64,000 bases of DNA from Gordonia hydrophobica NBRC 16057 (lineage in GTDB: Bacteria; Actinomycetota; Actinomycetes; Mycobacteriales; Mycobacteriaceae): contig NZ_BCWU01000007.1 in the NCBI RefSeq assembly GCF_001592365.1, positions 186,001 to 250,000 of the forward strand. The letters are read 5' to 3'. A program made the position numbers and the translations under genes. Below the pieces are notes generated by a model. That model was not told where the DNA came from and ran no database searches. It saw nothing but the letters and a program-made list of their open reading frames with translations. This document shows, in pieces, positions 9,431-18,851 of this stretch (within the stretch, counting starts at the first letter, position 1; the number at the start of each line of letters is the position of its first letter).

Positions 9431-10129
9431 GATTAATCCCGGTGACGGTCATCCCCACGCTGGTCGAGTGCTGCCTGCGAGCGGAGCGAACACGCAGTTA
9501 TCGAGACCGTCGTGCGATGGAATCATCGGCGCGCTCTTATCGAGATTCGCGTCCCCGTCAGCATCCGCCAAGGGAGAATCGCCCTCGGCGACACCGCACG
9601 GGGACGCGAATCTCGCTCACCGCACAAAGACATCGAATGACGGGCAGGGGCGGTTGTCAACGAGAACGCACAGCGAAACACAACACGCTCAGACCAACCC
9701 GGGAGTGACCGCAACCAGGCTCGCGGTCACGCACCACTTCGCGAGAGCGTATGCAACTAAAACGTACTGACGCGGTGTCGCGCGAGGCCTGCGTTCGATC
9801 TGATATCGCCGCGCCGCGCGTCGCCTACTGTCACGTAGTGCTGAGAACTGTTTGCTCAGCCCCCTCCGGCGGCAATGTTCCGTCGGATGCGCTTGAGCGG
9901 GCAGTTCTCAGCTGGGATCGATCGGACGCGGCCTCGCCGACGACCACCGCTTCCCGCCACGGAGGCGGTGGCTCACGATCCGTCCGAGCACTGCCGAGAT
10001 CACCACCCGATGGCAGCGGAAAGCCCCTTGATGCCAGCGGAGCTCACGACGGTCTCGATGAACTGCGTGCTCGCTCCGCTCGCAGGCAGCACTCGACCAG
10101 CGTGGGGACCCGGTCACCACGAATCAATC
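9431..10129 (-). repeat. Non-coding element with long terminal inverted repeats, copy A
   Basis: A 699-bp element that holds no convincing gene. Its ends, 9431-9510 and 10048-10129, are inverted copies of each other with high identity over about 80 bp; they share the block CCACGCTGGTCGAGTGCTGC and the block GCGGAGCGA followed by CACGCAGTT. Internally, 9840-9912 is a hairpin with ends GCTGAGAACTG and CAGTTCTCAGC. The core from 9790 to 10040, read on the minus strand, matches copy B at 44915-45180 closely, and in the hairpin part nearly base for base. Copy A carries about 270 bp more than copy B, inserted inside the 9431-9510 end. No transposase is present. It resembles a MITE or a large intergenic repeat. 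Confidence 0.8.
9541..9615. repeat. 18-bp perfect inverted repeat inside copy A
   Basis: CGAGATTCGCGTCCCCGT at 9541-9558 and its exact complement at 9598-9615 flank 39 nt. It lies in the extra segment that copy A has and copy B lacks, and could mark the ends of a smaller inserted unit. A weaker 8-bp hairpin (GTGACCGC/GCGGTCAC, 9705-9712 and 9723-9730) follows in the same segment. Confidence 0.75.
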
Positions 10130-10141
10130 ATCGAGATGGAA

Positions 10142-10177
10142 TCGGCCCCGGCGGCACAGATGTGTCGCCGGGGCCGA
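10142..10177 (-). terminator. 12-bp stem-loop ending the PTP-TetR-SRPBCC operon
   Basis: The arms TCGGCCCCGGCG (10142-10153) and complement (10166-10177) have a 12-nt loop that can itself pair CACA with TGTG. It lies 20 nt beyond the stop of the last gene of the reverse operon. Confidence 0.8.
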
Positions 10178-10196
10178 CCCAGTCGGAGGACGCCGA

Positions 10197-10631
10197 TCAG
10201 CTGCGGCGCTTCACCTCGTCGGTGAGGCCCTTCTTCGCGGTGTCGACGGCGATCTTCTGCGCGCGCTTGACGATCAGTCCGGGCAGCTTGATCTTGAGGT
10301 CGACGGACAGCTCGAACTTCACGTGCGTCGAGTCGCCGTTGTCGGTCAGGGTGTAGATGCCGCTCTGCTCGCTGAGCTGATCGCTCTCCACCAGATTCCA
10401 CGCGCAACTGTTGTCGGTCCACGTGTAGTCGAGCGTCTGATTGTCAGTCATGCCGACGGCGCTGACCGCCAGCTCCACGCGCGCCGGGCGGCCCTGATCG
10501 TCCTCGGTCAGGATCTTCGCCGACTTGTGAGGTCCCGACCACTCGGGCAGGGACTCGACGTCGAGCAGAACCTCCATGACCAGCGAGGCCGGGGCATTGA
10601 GATCGAATTCTGTTGATGCGGAGACAGCCAT
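10197..10631 (-). CDS. SRPBCC-family protein (polyketide cyclase/dehydrase-like)
   Basis: A 144-residue single-domain protein of the START/Bet v 1-like fold, which binds hydrophobic ligands in a deep pocket. The opening VSASTEFDLNAPASLVMEVLLDVESLPEWSG is the typical beta-strand plus helix of actinobacterial SRPBCC proteins, with the conserved W in the helix. The C-terminal long helix carries KKGLTDEVKRRS. No catalytic residues can be assigned, and such proteins are annotated only broadly. It is third in a reverse operon after a PtpB-like phosphatase and a TetR regulator, with 9 nt between it and the TetR gene, so it probably belongs to the regulon of that TetR. Confidence 0.85.
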   Translation of the reverse strand: MAVSASTEFDLNAPASLVMEVLLDVESLPEWSGPHKSAKILTEDDQGRPARVELAVSAVGMTDNQTLDYTWTDNSCAWNLVESDQLSEQSGIYTLTDNGDSTHVKFELSVDLKIKLPGLIVKRAQKIAVDTAKKGLTDEVKRRS

Positions 10632-10640
10632 GGACAGAAC

Positions 10641-11267
10641 CTACCTCAGCCGGGACTCGCCGGCGGTCCCGCTGCCCAATTCTTCGTCCTCGATCTCGCC
10701 GACGTCGGTGCGCGTCAGGAGTTCCTGGAGGTCGGCGACCACGCGGTCGAGCGGTTCAGGGCTCCGGCGTGCCCGACACAGCACGACAGCGCCCTGAATG
10801 GTCGCGAGGATCGTGTCGGCGACGTCGTCGGCCCGCCGGTCGTCGAAGCCCTCCTCGCGCAGTCGTGCCGACAAGAGGTGACCCCACTGCAGGAAGACCT
10901 CCTCACCCGCGTCGGCGGCGTCGGGATCGCTGCCTCGAGCCTGCGCGCCCGCGCCGATCGGACAGCCGACCGCGAAGTCGGAGGCCACCAGCCGAGTGCG
11001 CCAGATGGCGGCGATGGCGGCCACGGCCCTGCGGGGCGGCAGCCGTCGTGCGACGTTGAGCTCGGCGCCCAGCACTTCTCCCGCATGCCGCACCGCCTCG
11101 TCCATGAGTTGCGCACGCCCGCCCGGGAAGTGGTAATAGACCGAGCCGCGCGCGGCCCCCGACGCCGCCAGCACGTCACCGACCGAGGTTCCCGCGACAC
11201 CGTGCCGGGCGATGAGATCAGCGGCGCACCGGATCATCGCGGCGCGGGGCGAGTCCGTGCCTGCCAC
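10641..11267 (-). CDS. TetR-family regulator
   Basis: A 208-residue regulator with an N-terminal helix-turn-helix (AADLIARHGVAGTSVGDVLA, then SGAARGSVYYHFPGG) and a long C-terminal domain. The region around AVGCPIGAGAQ, followed by a helix with DRRADDVADTILATIQGAVVL, is like the LmrA/YxaF subgroup of TetR proteins. GTG 11267 is the start, 3 nt after the phosphatase stop, so the gene is translationally linked to it. The ligand is unknown. As the middle gene of a three-gene unit it probably autoregulates the operon, but I see no convincing palindrome upstream of the first gene. Confidence 0.88.
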   Translation of the reverse strand: MAGTDSPRAAMIRCAADLIARHGVAGTSVGDVLAASGAARGSVYYHFPGGRAQLMDEAVRHAGEVLGAELNVARRLPPRRAVAAIAAIWRTRLVASDFAVGCPIGAGAQARGSDPDAADAGEEVFLQWGHLLSARLREEGFDDRRADDVADTILATIQGAVVLCRARRSPEPLDRVVADLQELLTRTDVGEIEDEELGSGTAGESRLR

Positions 11268-11270
11268 CGG

Positions 11271-12101
11271 TCAGGATTCCAGGAACCGCTCGCGAAGGGC
11301 GTTCTGCGCGGTGGCGTCGAGGCCGAGCGCGTCGGCGAAGTAGGCCTCGATGGAGCCGTGAACGGTGTCGAGCTCGTCGAACGCCGCATCGAGATAGTCG
11401 GCCCGGACCCCGAGAACATCCGTCAGCAGGTCGGGATCGCCGCCGGCGTCCGCGAACTTCTCGAAGACCGGAGCGAGCGCCGGGACCAGACGGTCGTTGG
11501 TGAGCAGATAGTCGGTGTAGACGTCGTCGCGAGCGACGCCCATCAGGGTGAGGAACGACGCCGCCGCCCAGCCCGTGCGGTCCTTGCCGGTGGCGCAGTG
11601 GAAGAGCGCAGGCGAGCGATCCTCGCCGAGCAGCCCGCGGTAGAAGCGCGCGTAGCCTGCGCGGGCGCTGTCGGTGGTGAGCATCTCGCGGTAGGCGGCC
11701 CGCATGTTCGCGGCGATGCCGTCGCCGGCCAGGAACTCATTGACGCGGGCGACGGACTCCGGGTCGGTCAGCACGGTGGAGAGGTTCGCGGGGATGGCGG
11801 TCGCGGTGTCGGCCATCACGTGCAGGTGGAGCCGGGCGACGTCGGCCCACTCCGGATCGGGCACCGCGGCCGCCTCGGCGTCGGACCGGAAGTCGTACAC
11901 GGTCCGCAGCCCGAGCGTGGAACCGACCTGCTCGATCAGCTCGGCGTCGTCGCCCAGTGAGCGAAAATCGGTGGAGCGAAACAGCATTCCGTAGCGGACC
12001 GGACGGTCGTCGGCGCCGGCCCAGCCGCCGAGGTCGCGGAGGTTCGGAAGAGCGGGAATCGAACTCGGCGCACCGGGCACCAGGACCTGCTGATCAGTCA
12101 T
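11271..12101 (-). CDS. Tyrosine-protein phosphatase, PtpB-like (Y_phosphatase3)
   Basis: A 276-residue phosphatase related to M. tuberculosis PtpB, an enzyme with phosphotyrosine, phosphoserine and phosphoinositide activity. The N-terminal LPNLRDLGGWAG and the P-loop HCATGKDRTGW are visible; the nucleophile is Cys169 and the phosphate-binding Arg is Arg175, with the family-specific Lys inside the loop. RTVYDFRSDAEA is the family strand before the lid region. No signal peptide is visible, although the M. tuberculosis relative is secreted. First gene of a reverse operon with a TetR regulator and an SRPBCC protein; divergent from an M20 amidohydrolase across 43 nt. Confidence 0.92.
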   Translation of the reverse strand: MTDQQVLVPGAPSSIPALPNLRDLGGWAGADDRPVRYGMLFRSTDFRSLGDDAELIEQVGSTLGLRTVYDFRSDAEAAAVPDPEWADVARLHLHVMADTATAIPANLSTVLTDPESVARVNEFLAGDGIAANMRAAYREMLTTDSARAGYARFYRGLLGEDRSPALFHCATGKDRTGWAAASFLTLMGVARDDVYTDYLLTNDRLVPALAPVFEKFADAGGDPDLLTDVLGVRADYLDAAFDELDTVHGSIEAYFADALGLDATAQNALRERFLES

Positions 12102-12144
12102 GTCTGTACTTTAAGCGCAGCCGCGCGCCGAGTCGCTCGTTACC

Positions 12145-13473
12145 ATGTGGGGTGTGAGCACCCTCCCAGAAATCGCCTCCGGTCAGCACCCCGCCGACCC
12201 CCTGCCCGCCGATCTGATCGCGGACGTCGCCGCCGTCATCGACGAGGACGCCGAACGTCTGGTCGACATGTTCAAAGACATCCACCGGAATCCGGAGCTC
12301 GGTTTCGCCGAGGTCCGAACGGCGCGGATCGTGGAGCTCGGACTGCAGAATCTGGGCTTCGACATCACCAAGGGCATCGGCACCACGGGCATCGCCGCCA
12401 TCTACCGCAACGGCGACGGCCCGGTGGTGATGTATCGCGCCGACATGGACGCCAACGCCGTCGAGGAGGAGACCGGCCTCGACTACGCGAGCGATGTGCG
12501 CGTGACCCGCGAGGACGGCACCGAGGTCCCGGTCGCGCACATGTGCGGACACGACGCGCACGTCACCTGGATGCTCGGGATGGCGAACGCGCTCATCAGC
12601 GTCAAGGACCGCTGGTCGGGCACCCTGGTGCTGATCGGCCAGCCCGCCGAGGAGCCGATCACCGGCGCCAAGGCGATGGTCGACGACGGGCTCTACAACT
12701 TCATCCCGAAACCCGACGTCTTCATCGGCATGCACACCGCGCCCGGTCCCGTCGGGGTGGTCGTCTCATCGCCCGGCCCGCGCATGGCGGGCACCGATCA
12801 GGTGGACATCGTCTTCCACGGCGTCGGCGGTCACGGATCCATGCCGCAGCGTGCGAAGGACCCCGTGCTGATGGCGGCGATGGCCGTCGTCGAATTCCAG
12901 ACGATCGTCTCCCGGATGATCGATCCGCAGCAGACCGCCGTGCTGACCGTCGGCTCCATCCAGGCGGGCGCCGACAACAACGTGATCCCGTCCGAGGCGT
13001 TGGTGAAGGCCAACCTCCGCTGGTACGACCCCGCGGTCCGGGAGACGATGCTGACCGCGGTGAAGTCGGTCTCCGAGGGCATCGCCCGCACCTACGGCAT
13101 GCCCGAGGATCAGATGCCGGAGATCATCATGAAGGGCGGCTCGTCGCCGCTGGTGAACAGCACCGAGCTGGCCGAGCAGATGGCCGTCTCCCTCGGCGCG
13201 GTGCTCGGCGAGGAGAACATCGTCACCGACCTGCCGCGCGCCACCGGCTCCGAAGACGTGCAACTGCTCAAGGGCCCGTACCCGGACATGCCGTTCAACT
13301 ATCTGCTCGTCGGCATCGCCGACCCCGAGGTCTACGCCGCCGCCCGCGCCCGCGGCGAGGACTTCCCGTTCTCCCCGCACAACCCGAACTACATCGTGGA
13401 TCTCGCCGCGATTCCCCACGGCGCCAAGGTCGCGGCGTACGCGATGCTGGGACTGCTGAACGTTCCCGCATGA
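12145..13473 (+). CDS. M20-family amidohydrolase/peptidase
   Basis: A zinc or manganese amidohydrolase of 442 residues in the M20D group (hippurate hydrolase, AbgB, N-acyl amino acid hydrolases). Seen: HRNPELGFAE near residue 47, the metal-binding HMCGHDAHVTWMLGMA with the metal-bridging Cys of this group, the Glu-rich GQPAEEP strand with the catalytic base, and the dimerisation-domain GVGGHGSMPQ. A late His in SPHNPNYIVD probably completes the metal site. Start: ATG 12145, or GTG 12154 three codons later; neither has a good ribosome site. The physiological amide substrate is not known. Separated from a convergent GntR gene by a stem-loop. Confidence 0.9.
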   Translation: MWGVSTLPEIASGQHPADPLPADLIADVAAVIDEDAERLVDMFKDIHRNPELGFAEVRTARIVELGLQNLGFDITKGIGTTGIAAIYRNGDGPVVMYRADMDANAVEEETGLDYASDVRVTREDGTEVPVAHMCGHDAHVTWMLGMANALISVKDRWSGTLVLIGQPAEEPITGAKAMVDDGLYNFIPKPDVFIGMHTAPGPVGVVVSSPGPRMAGTDQVDIVFHGVGGHGSMPQRAKDPVLMAAMAVVEFQTIVSRMIDPQQTAVLTVGSIQAGADNNVIPSEALVKANLRWYDPAVRETMLTAVKSVSEGIARTYGMPEDQMPEIIMKGGSSPLVNSTELAEQMAVSLGAVLGEENIVTDLPRATGSEDVQLLKGPYPDMPFNYLLVGIADPEVYAAARARGEDFPFSPHNPNYIVDLAAIPHGAKVAAYAMLGLLNVPA

Positions 13474-13520
13474 GGCGTCGACTCCCGCCGCACGTCAGAC
13501 AATAGGCGGGATACGACGCC
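13474..13520. terminator. Stem-loop between convergent amidohydrolase and GntR genes
   Basis: Outer stem GGCGTCG (13474-13480) with CGACGCC (13514-13520), a 3x3 internal loop, and inner stem CCCGCC (13484-13489) with GGCGGG (13505-13510). It begins directly at the stop codon of the amidohydrolase gene and can serve both strands. Confidence 0.7.
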
Positions 13521-13553
13521 CCAGGCGCGCATCGACACCTGCAGCGGGAACGT

Positions 13554-14246
13554 CTACGACGACGTGGGTTCGGTGCGCTGCAGTTCCTCGAAGATCCGCG
13601 GGAGCGCCGCCCGGCTCGCCTGCTGCACGTGAAACTCACCGGCACGGCGGGCGCCGTCGACGTCGCCCGCGATGATGGCGTCGCGGATCGCGCGGATCTC
13701 CGCGAGGGTCTCCGGATGCCGCTCGGGCATCGACAGCGAGTACCGCCGCAGCAGATTGATGCGCACCCGCAGCAGTCGTAGCGTCGACGTCAGCTGCTCG
13801 TTGCCTGCACCGACCAGGAGGACGTCGTAGAACGCCGCCTTCGCATCGATGAGCGCGGTGAGGTCCCCGTCGTCGATGGCCGCCTCGATGCCGTCGATGA
13901 CCTCCCACAGCGCCTTCTTGTGCTCGACGGTGCCACGCTTGGCGAACAGGCTGCACGCCAGCGCCTCGAGCGATTCGCGCAGCTCGAACATCTGCTCCGC
14001 GTCCGCGTACGAGACGGTCGCGACCACGGCTCCGCGATTGGGCTCGATGGTGAGGAAACCTTCGGCCTCGAGTTGACGCAGCGTCTCCCGGACCACCGTG
14101 CGAGAGACGTCGAAGTCTTCACACAGTTCGCGTTCGCTCAACCGAGCACCCGGTTCGAACACGCCCGCGCTGATCCGATCACGAACCGCCGTCGCCAGCC
14201 GTTGCCGGGTCGGCGCCGCAACCGGCGTGATCGGGTCGGAGGCCAT
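13554..14246 (-). CDS. GntR/FCD-family transcriptional regulator
   Basis: A 230-residue regulator with an N-terminal winged helix (RLATAVRDRISAGVFEPGAR, then LSERELCEDFDVSRTVVRET) and a C-terminal FCD all-helical ligand domain. That domain has the residues expected for a metal-carboxylate site (a Glu-Leu-Arg helix start ELRESLEA, and late His residues including EFHVQQASR). FCD members usually answer to organic acids. ATG 14246 is chosen because AAAAGGA lies 7 nt upstream. It is divergent from a CitE-like lyase, and near-matches to the FCD operator consensus lie between the two genes, so control of the lyase plus autoregulation is the likely role. Confidence 0.9.
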   Translation of the reverse strand: MASDPITPVAAPTRQRLATAVRDRISAGVFEPGARLSERELCEDFDVSRTVVRETLRQLEAEGFLTIEPNRGAVVATVSYADAEQMFELRESLEALACSLFAKRGTVEHKKALWEVIDGIEAAIDDGDLTALIDAKAAFYDVLLVGAGNEQLTSTLRLLRVRINLLRRYSLSMPERHPETLAEIRAIRDAIIAGDVDGARRAGEFHVQQASRAALPRIFEELQRTEPTSS

Positions 14247-14262
14247 CACACATCCTTTTGGA

Positions 14263-14273
14263 TTGTCGTACAC
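14263..14273. promoter_or_regulatory. FCD-type operator candidate near gntR start
   Basis: TTGTCGTACAC matches 10 of 11 positions of the usual FCD-GntR consensus TNGTNNNACNA. It lies 16 nt upstream of the GntR start codon, a good place for autorepression. Confidence 0.45.
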
Positions 14274-14356
14274 CAAGACTGTGCCTACGAAGATACCTGT
14301 CGACAAGTGCCAAGCCCACCACCTGGTCGACCAGTGTTCACCAGGGCGACGTCAGA

Positions 14357-14367
14357 CTGTAAGACAA
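14357..14367. promoter_or_regulatory. Second FCD-type operator candidate
   Basis: CTGTAAGACAA matches 10 of 11 positions of TNGTNNNACNA, in the middle of the 319-bp gene-free interval between the GntR and CitE-like genes. Confidence 0.35.
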
Positions 14368-14490
14368 TCTGAAATCAGCATCTCACCAGGAGGAATTAAC
14401 GACTACTCGCCGGTAACCAGCGCTTTTGTTCATTGATTGCAGAGAAGTACACCACGTCATCACCGTGATATCTGGACGATCTTTCAAGGA

Positions 14491-14501
14491 TCGTCATACA
14501 A
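14491..14501. promoter_or_regulatory. Third FCD-type operator candidate, full consensus match
   Basis: TCGTCATACAA fits TNGTNNNACNA at every defined position and lies 64 nt upstream of the CitE-like start. The rest of the interval 14247-14565 holds no gene; a perfect AGGAGG near 14390 is not followed by any start codon. Confidence 0.5.
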
Positions 14502-14565
14502 TTTTAGGTAGTGAAGCCCCTCCCCATTCCTCCCGCAAGCCCCTCCGAGCACCCAAGGACACCAC

Positions 14566-15408
14566 GTGACCTCTGCTGATTCCGCGATCGACTATGCGCT
14601 CTCCCGCTCCTGGCTCCTGGTCAGCGGCGACCGCCCCGAGGCCTTCGGAGACGCGGTCGCCTCCGAGGCCGACCAACTGATCTTCGACCTCGAGGACGCG
14701 GTCGCCGATGCACGCAAACCGCTGGCTCGCGAGGCCGTCGCAGCCTGGCTCGAGCAGCCCGGCAACAACGGCTGGGTCCGCATCAACGACGCCGACACCG
14801 ACTTCTGGAGCGACGACATCGCACGCCTGCGGGTGTGCCCGGGCCTGCGGGGCGTCGTTCTCGCGAAGGTCGAGTCGGCGGCGCACGTGCGCGACACCGT
14901 CGTCGCACTCGGCGGCGCCGTGGACGTGATCGCCCTCGTCGAGTCGGCGCTCGGCATCGAGGAGGCCACCGCCATCGCGCGCGCAGGCGCCGCGCGACTG
15001 GCGTTCGGCAGCGGCGACTACCGCCGCGACACCGGCATGGCCGCGACCGACCTCGCGATGTCGTACCCGCGCGCTCGGCTGGCCAACTCGTCACGGATCG
15101 GTCGTCTGCCGAACCCCATCGACGGGCCTACCCCCGGACCCGATCTGGCCTTGCTCCGCGCCCAGACGGTGATCGCCCGCGACCACGGCATGACCGGTCG
15201 CCTGTGCCTGTATCCGGCGCAGGCCCGAGTGGTCAACGAGGCGATGAGCCCCACCGCCGCCGACGTCGACTGGGCGCGCGACTTCCTCGGCGAGTTCGAG
15301 CGGGCCGGCGGTCAGGTCCGCGACGGCAGCGACAAGCCGCGCTTGTTCGAGGCCAACCGCATCACGCACCTCGCCTCCGCCTACGGCGTCACGACGGCGG
15401 GCGTCTAA
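14566..15408 (+). CDS. HpcH/HpaI aldolase or citrate lyase beta (CitE)-like protein
   Basis: A 280-residue TIM-barrel C-C lyase of the CitE-like superfamily, which includes malyl-CoA, citramalyl-CoA and beta-methylmalyl-CoA lyases. Motifs: RSWLLVSGDRPEAF at the N-terminus, LIFDLEDAVAD carrying the Mg2+-ligand acidic residues, GVVLAKVESAAHV, and VIALVESALGIEEA with the second metal-ligand Glu. FGSGDYRRDTGM and LCLYPAQARVVNEA also fit the family. GTG 14566 follows AAGGA at 14555-14559. No citrate lyase alpha or gamma genes are nearby, so it is a stand-alone enzyme acting on an acyl-CoA or a related thioester. Control by the divergent FCD regulator is inferred. Confidence 0.88.
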   Translation: MTSADSAIDYALSRSWLLVSGDRPEAFGDAVASEADQLIFDLEDAVADARKPLAREAVAAWLEQPGNNGWVRINDADTDFWSDDIARLRVCPGLRGVVLAKVESAAHVRDTVVALGGAVDVIALVESALGIEEATAIARAGAARLAFGSGDYRRDTGMAATDLAMSYPRARLANSSRIGRLPNPIDGPTPGPDLALLRAQTVIARDHGMTGRLCLYPAQARVVNEAMSPTAADVDWARDFLGEFERAGGQVRDGSDKPRLFEANRITHLASAYGVTTAGV

Positions 15409-15492
15409 GACTCCCGAATCGGTCGCTCGCTGCCCGACTCCCTCTGCTGCCGACCGAGTCTGCGGCCCGAGTCCCATCGCCGGGCAGCAATG

Positions 15493-15530
15493 CCGAAGGC
15501 CGGCCACCCTGACGGGTGACCGGCCTTCGG
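15493..15530. terminator. Bidirectional stem-loop between citE-like gene and groEL
   Basis: Arms CCGAAGGCCGG (15493-15503) and complement (15520-15530), continued inside by CACCC with GGGTG and closed by a TGAC loop. It lies between two convergent stops. Confidence 0.85.
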
Positions 15531-15570
15531 TGAGTTCTGCGAAGCAGAGCTTCTGTGACCGTGGGTCAGA

Positions 15571-17223
<1,653 letters not shown>

Positions 17224-17300
17224 CTAAGTCTTCTGGGTCGAACTCGATGCCCGCGACGGACGACCGGGGTGTCTGTTGGACCGATCTCACCGTTCCGACC

Positions 17301-17325
17301 TGGCACTCACACGCCGCGAGTGCCA
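17301..17325 (-). promoter_or_regulatory. CIRCE element 1 upstream of groEL
   Basis: TGGCACTC-N9-GAGTGCCA, a perfect 8-bp inverted repeat with the fixed 9-nt spacer of the HrcA operator, 108 nt upstream of the groEL start. Confidence 0.85.
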
Positions 17326-17334
17326 AACTCCGTT

Positions 17335-17361
17335 TTAGCACTCGATCACCGAGAGTGCAAG
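17335..17361 (-). promoter_or_regulatory. CIRCE element 2 upstream of groEL
   Basis: TTAGCACTC-N9-GAGTGCAAG; the left arm is the exact CIRCE consensus and the right arm departs only in its last bases. Together with element 1, 9 nt away, it gives a tandem HrcA operator. The rest of 17362-17588 shows nothing I can assign beyond a promoter region for the kinase gene. Confidence 0.85.
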
Positions 17362-17588
17362 GTTCACCGGTATCCACCGAACACCGGTCGCAAGCGGATA
17401 AACAGCAGGTCAACGGCATCGCCCGAGCGACACGACCGCGTCGAAACACCAAGGACGATTCGCACAGAGCGAAACGAAAGCGCCGCACTCCGCCAGCAGG
17501 TCGGGGTACGGCGCTTCGGGTCCGAATTCCATCCAGGTCGGTCGTTGCGGAAGTTCCGCCCGTCGTACGCAGGCGCTATCGTGACCGC

Positions 17589-18818
17589 ATGTCCGGTGAG
17601 CTGATCACGATCGCGGTGCTCGGTATCACGCTGGCCGCCGTCCTGATCGTGGTCGCGATGCGCACCCGTCGCGTGGTGAGCACCCCGCACGAGCGCGCGG
17701 TCCACGACACCCTGCACACGGCTGCGCGCGCCGCCGAACCGCTGCGCGGCGGGCTCACCGAAGAATCCGCCGCCGAGGCCGCCGGTCCACTGCGCGCGCT
17801 GACCGGGGCCGACGGGCTGGCGCTGTACGACGCCGACGGCACCCAGCTCGTCTACGACGGCGACCCCGACCTGTGGACACCGCCGATGAGGACCGCCGCC
17901 GCCGACCTCGCGGCCACGGCGCTCGACGCGGGCCGCGACACCGCCCAGCGGAACCCGGCAGGCGGTGTCGGCCCCATCCGCAACCTGATCGCCGCACCGC
18001 TCATCACCGACGACATCAGCGCGGGCGTCCTGGTCGTCGCCTCGGTCATCGATCCCGGCCCCGGCCGCGTCGGCGCGATCACCGAGGTCGCCCGGTATGC
18101 GGCGAGCCAACTGCAGCTGGCCGAACTCGACGCCTCCCGCGCCCGCCTCGACCGCGCCGAAGTCCTCGCCCTCCGCGCCCAGATCAGTCCGCACTTCATC
18201 TACAACGCCCTCAACACCATCGCCTCGTTCGTCCGGACCGACCCCGACCGCGCCCGCGAACTGATCCTCGACTTCGCCGACTTCACCCGCTACTCGTTCC
18301 GCGCCGCCGGCGAGTACACGGTGCTGGCCGACGAACTCCGCAACATCGACCGCTATCTCACCCTGGAGCGTGCTCGGTTCGGCCCCGGGCTCACCGTGAA
18401 GCTGCAGGTGGCGCCCGAGGTGCTCGGCGTCGTCGTGCCATTCCTCGCACTGCAGCCCATCGTCGAGAACGCCGTGCGGCACGGGATGGCGGGGCGACGC
18501 GACGGCACCATCTCCATCATCGCCCGCAACGTGGGGCCGGACTGCCTGCTCAGTGTGGAGGACGACGGCGTCGGCATGGATCCGGAACTCCTGCGCAGCG
18601 GCGCGATCGACGCCCTCACACCGACGGGCACCACGGAGTCCGACGGCGCACACGTGGGACTGACCAACGTCGATCAGCGACTCCGTTCGGCGTTCGGCAA
18701 CGACTACGGGCTCGTGGTCGAGACCGCGGTGGGCGCCGGAACCAAGGTCAGCATGCGCGTGCCGAAGTTCGCACCCGGGATCCATGTCGGCGGACCGGCG
18801 CGCACCGGCGCTCCCTGA
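17589..18818 (+). CDS. LytS-type sensor histidine kinase
   Basis: A 409-residue sensor kinase with one N-terminal membrane helix (LITIAVLGITLAAVLIVVAM), a cytoplasmic GAF-like sensor domain at about 40-190, and a His_kinase domain of the LytS/YehU class. The phospho-accepting His is in LRAQISPHFIYNALNTIASF. The ATPase N-box is IVENAVRHGMAG, and DDGVGMDPELL and GLTNVDQRL follow. ATG 17589 is chosen; the frame is open upstream but crosses the CIRCE region. Unlike many LytS proteins, it has a single membrane anchor and not a multi-helix 5TM sensor, so it probably reads an intracellular signal. Pairs with the LytTR regulator that follows. Confidence 0.9.
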   Translation: MSGELITIAVLGITLAAVLIVVAMRTRRVVSTPHERAVHDTLHTAARAAEPLRGGLTEESAAEAAGPLRALTGADGLALYDADGTQLVYDGDPDLWTPPMRTAAADLAATALDAGRDTAQRNPAGGVGPIRNLIAAPLITDDISAGVLVVASVIDPGPGRVGAITEVARYAASQLQLAELDASRARLDRAEVLALRAQISPHFIYNALNTIASFVRTDPDRARELILDFADFTRYSFRAAGEYTVLADELRNIDRYLTLERARFGPGLTVKLQVAPEVLGVVVPFLALQPIVENAVRHGMAGRRDGTISIIARNVGPDCLLSVEDDGVGMDPELLRSGAIDALTPTGTTESDGAHVGLTNVDQRLRSAFGNDYGLVVETAVGAGTKVSMRVPKFAPGIHVGGPARTGAP

Positions 18819-18851
18819 GAAGGGTGCACGACGCCGGGGTGCACCGACTAG

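Noticed and set aside
9442..9770. Two short forward open frames in the repeat element
   Set aside because: Arg/Thr-rich, no ribosome site, and they run through inverted repeats; copy B does not keep them open.
14385..14400. Perfect AGGAGG with AT-rich spacer, looking like a ribosome site for an unlisted small gene
   Set aside because: No ATG, GTG or TTG at a workable distance; no coding pattern follows.
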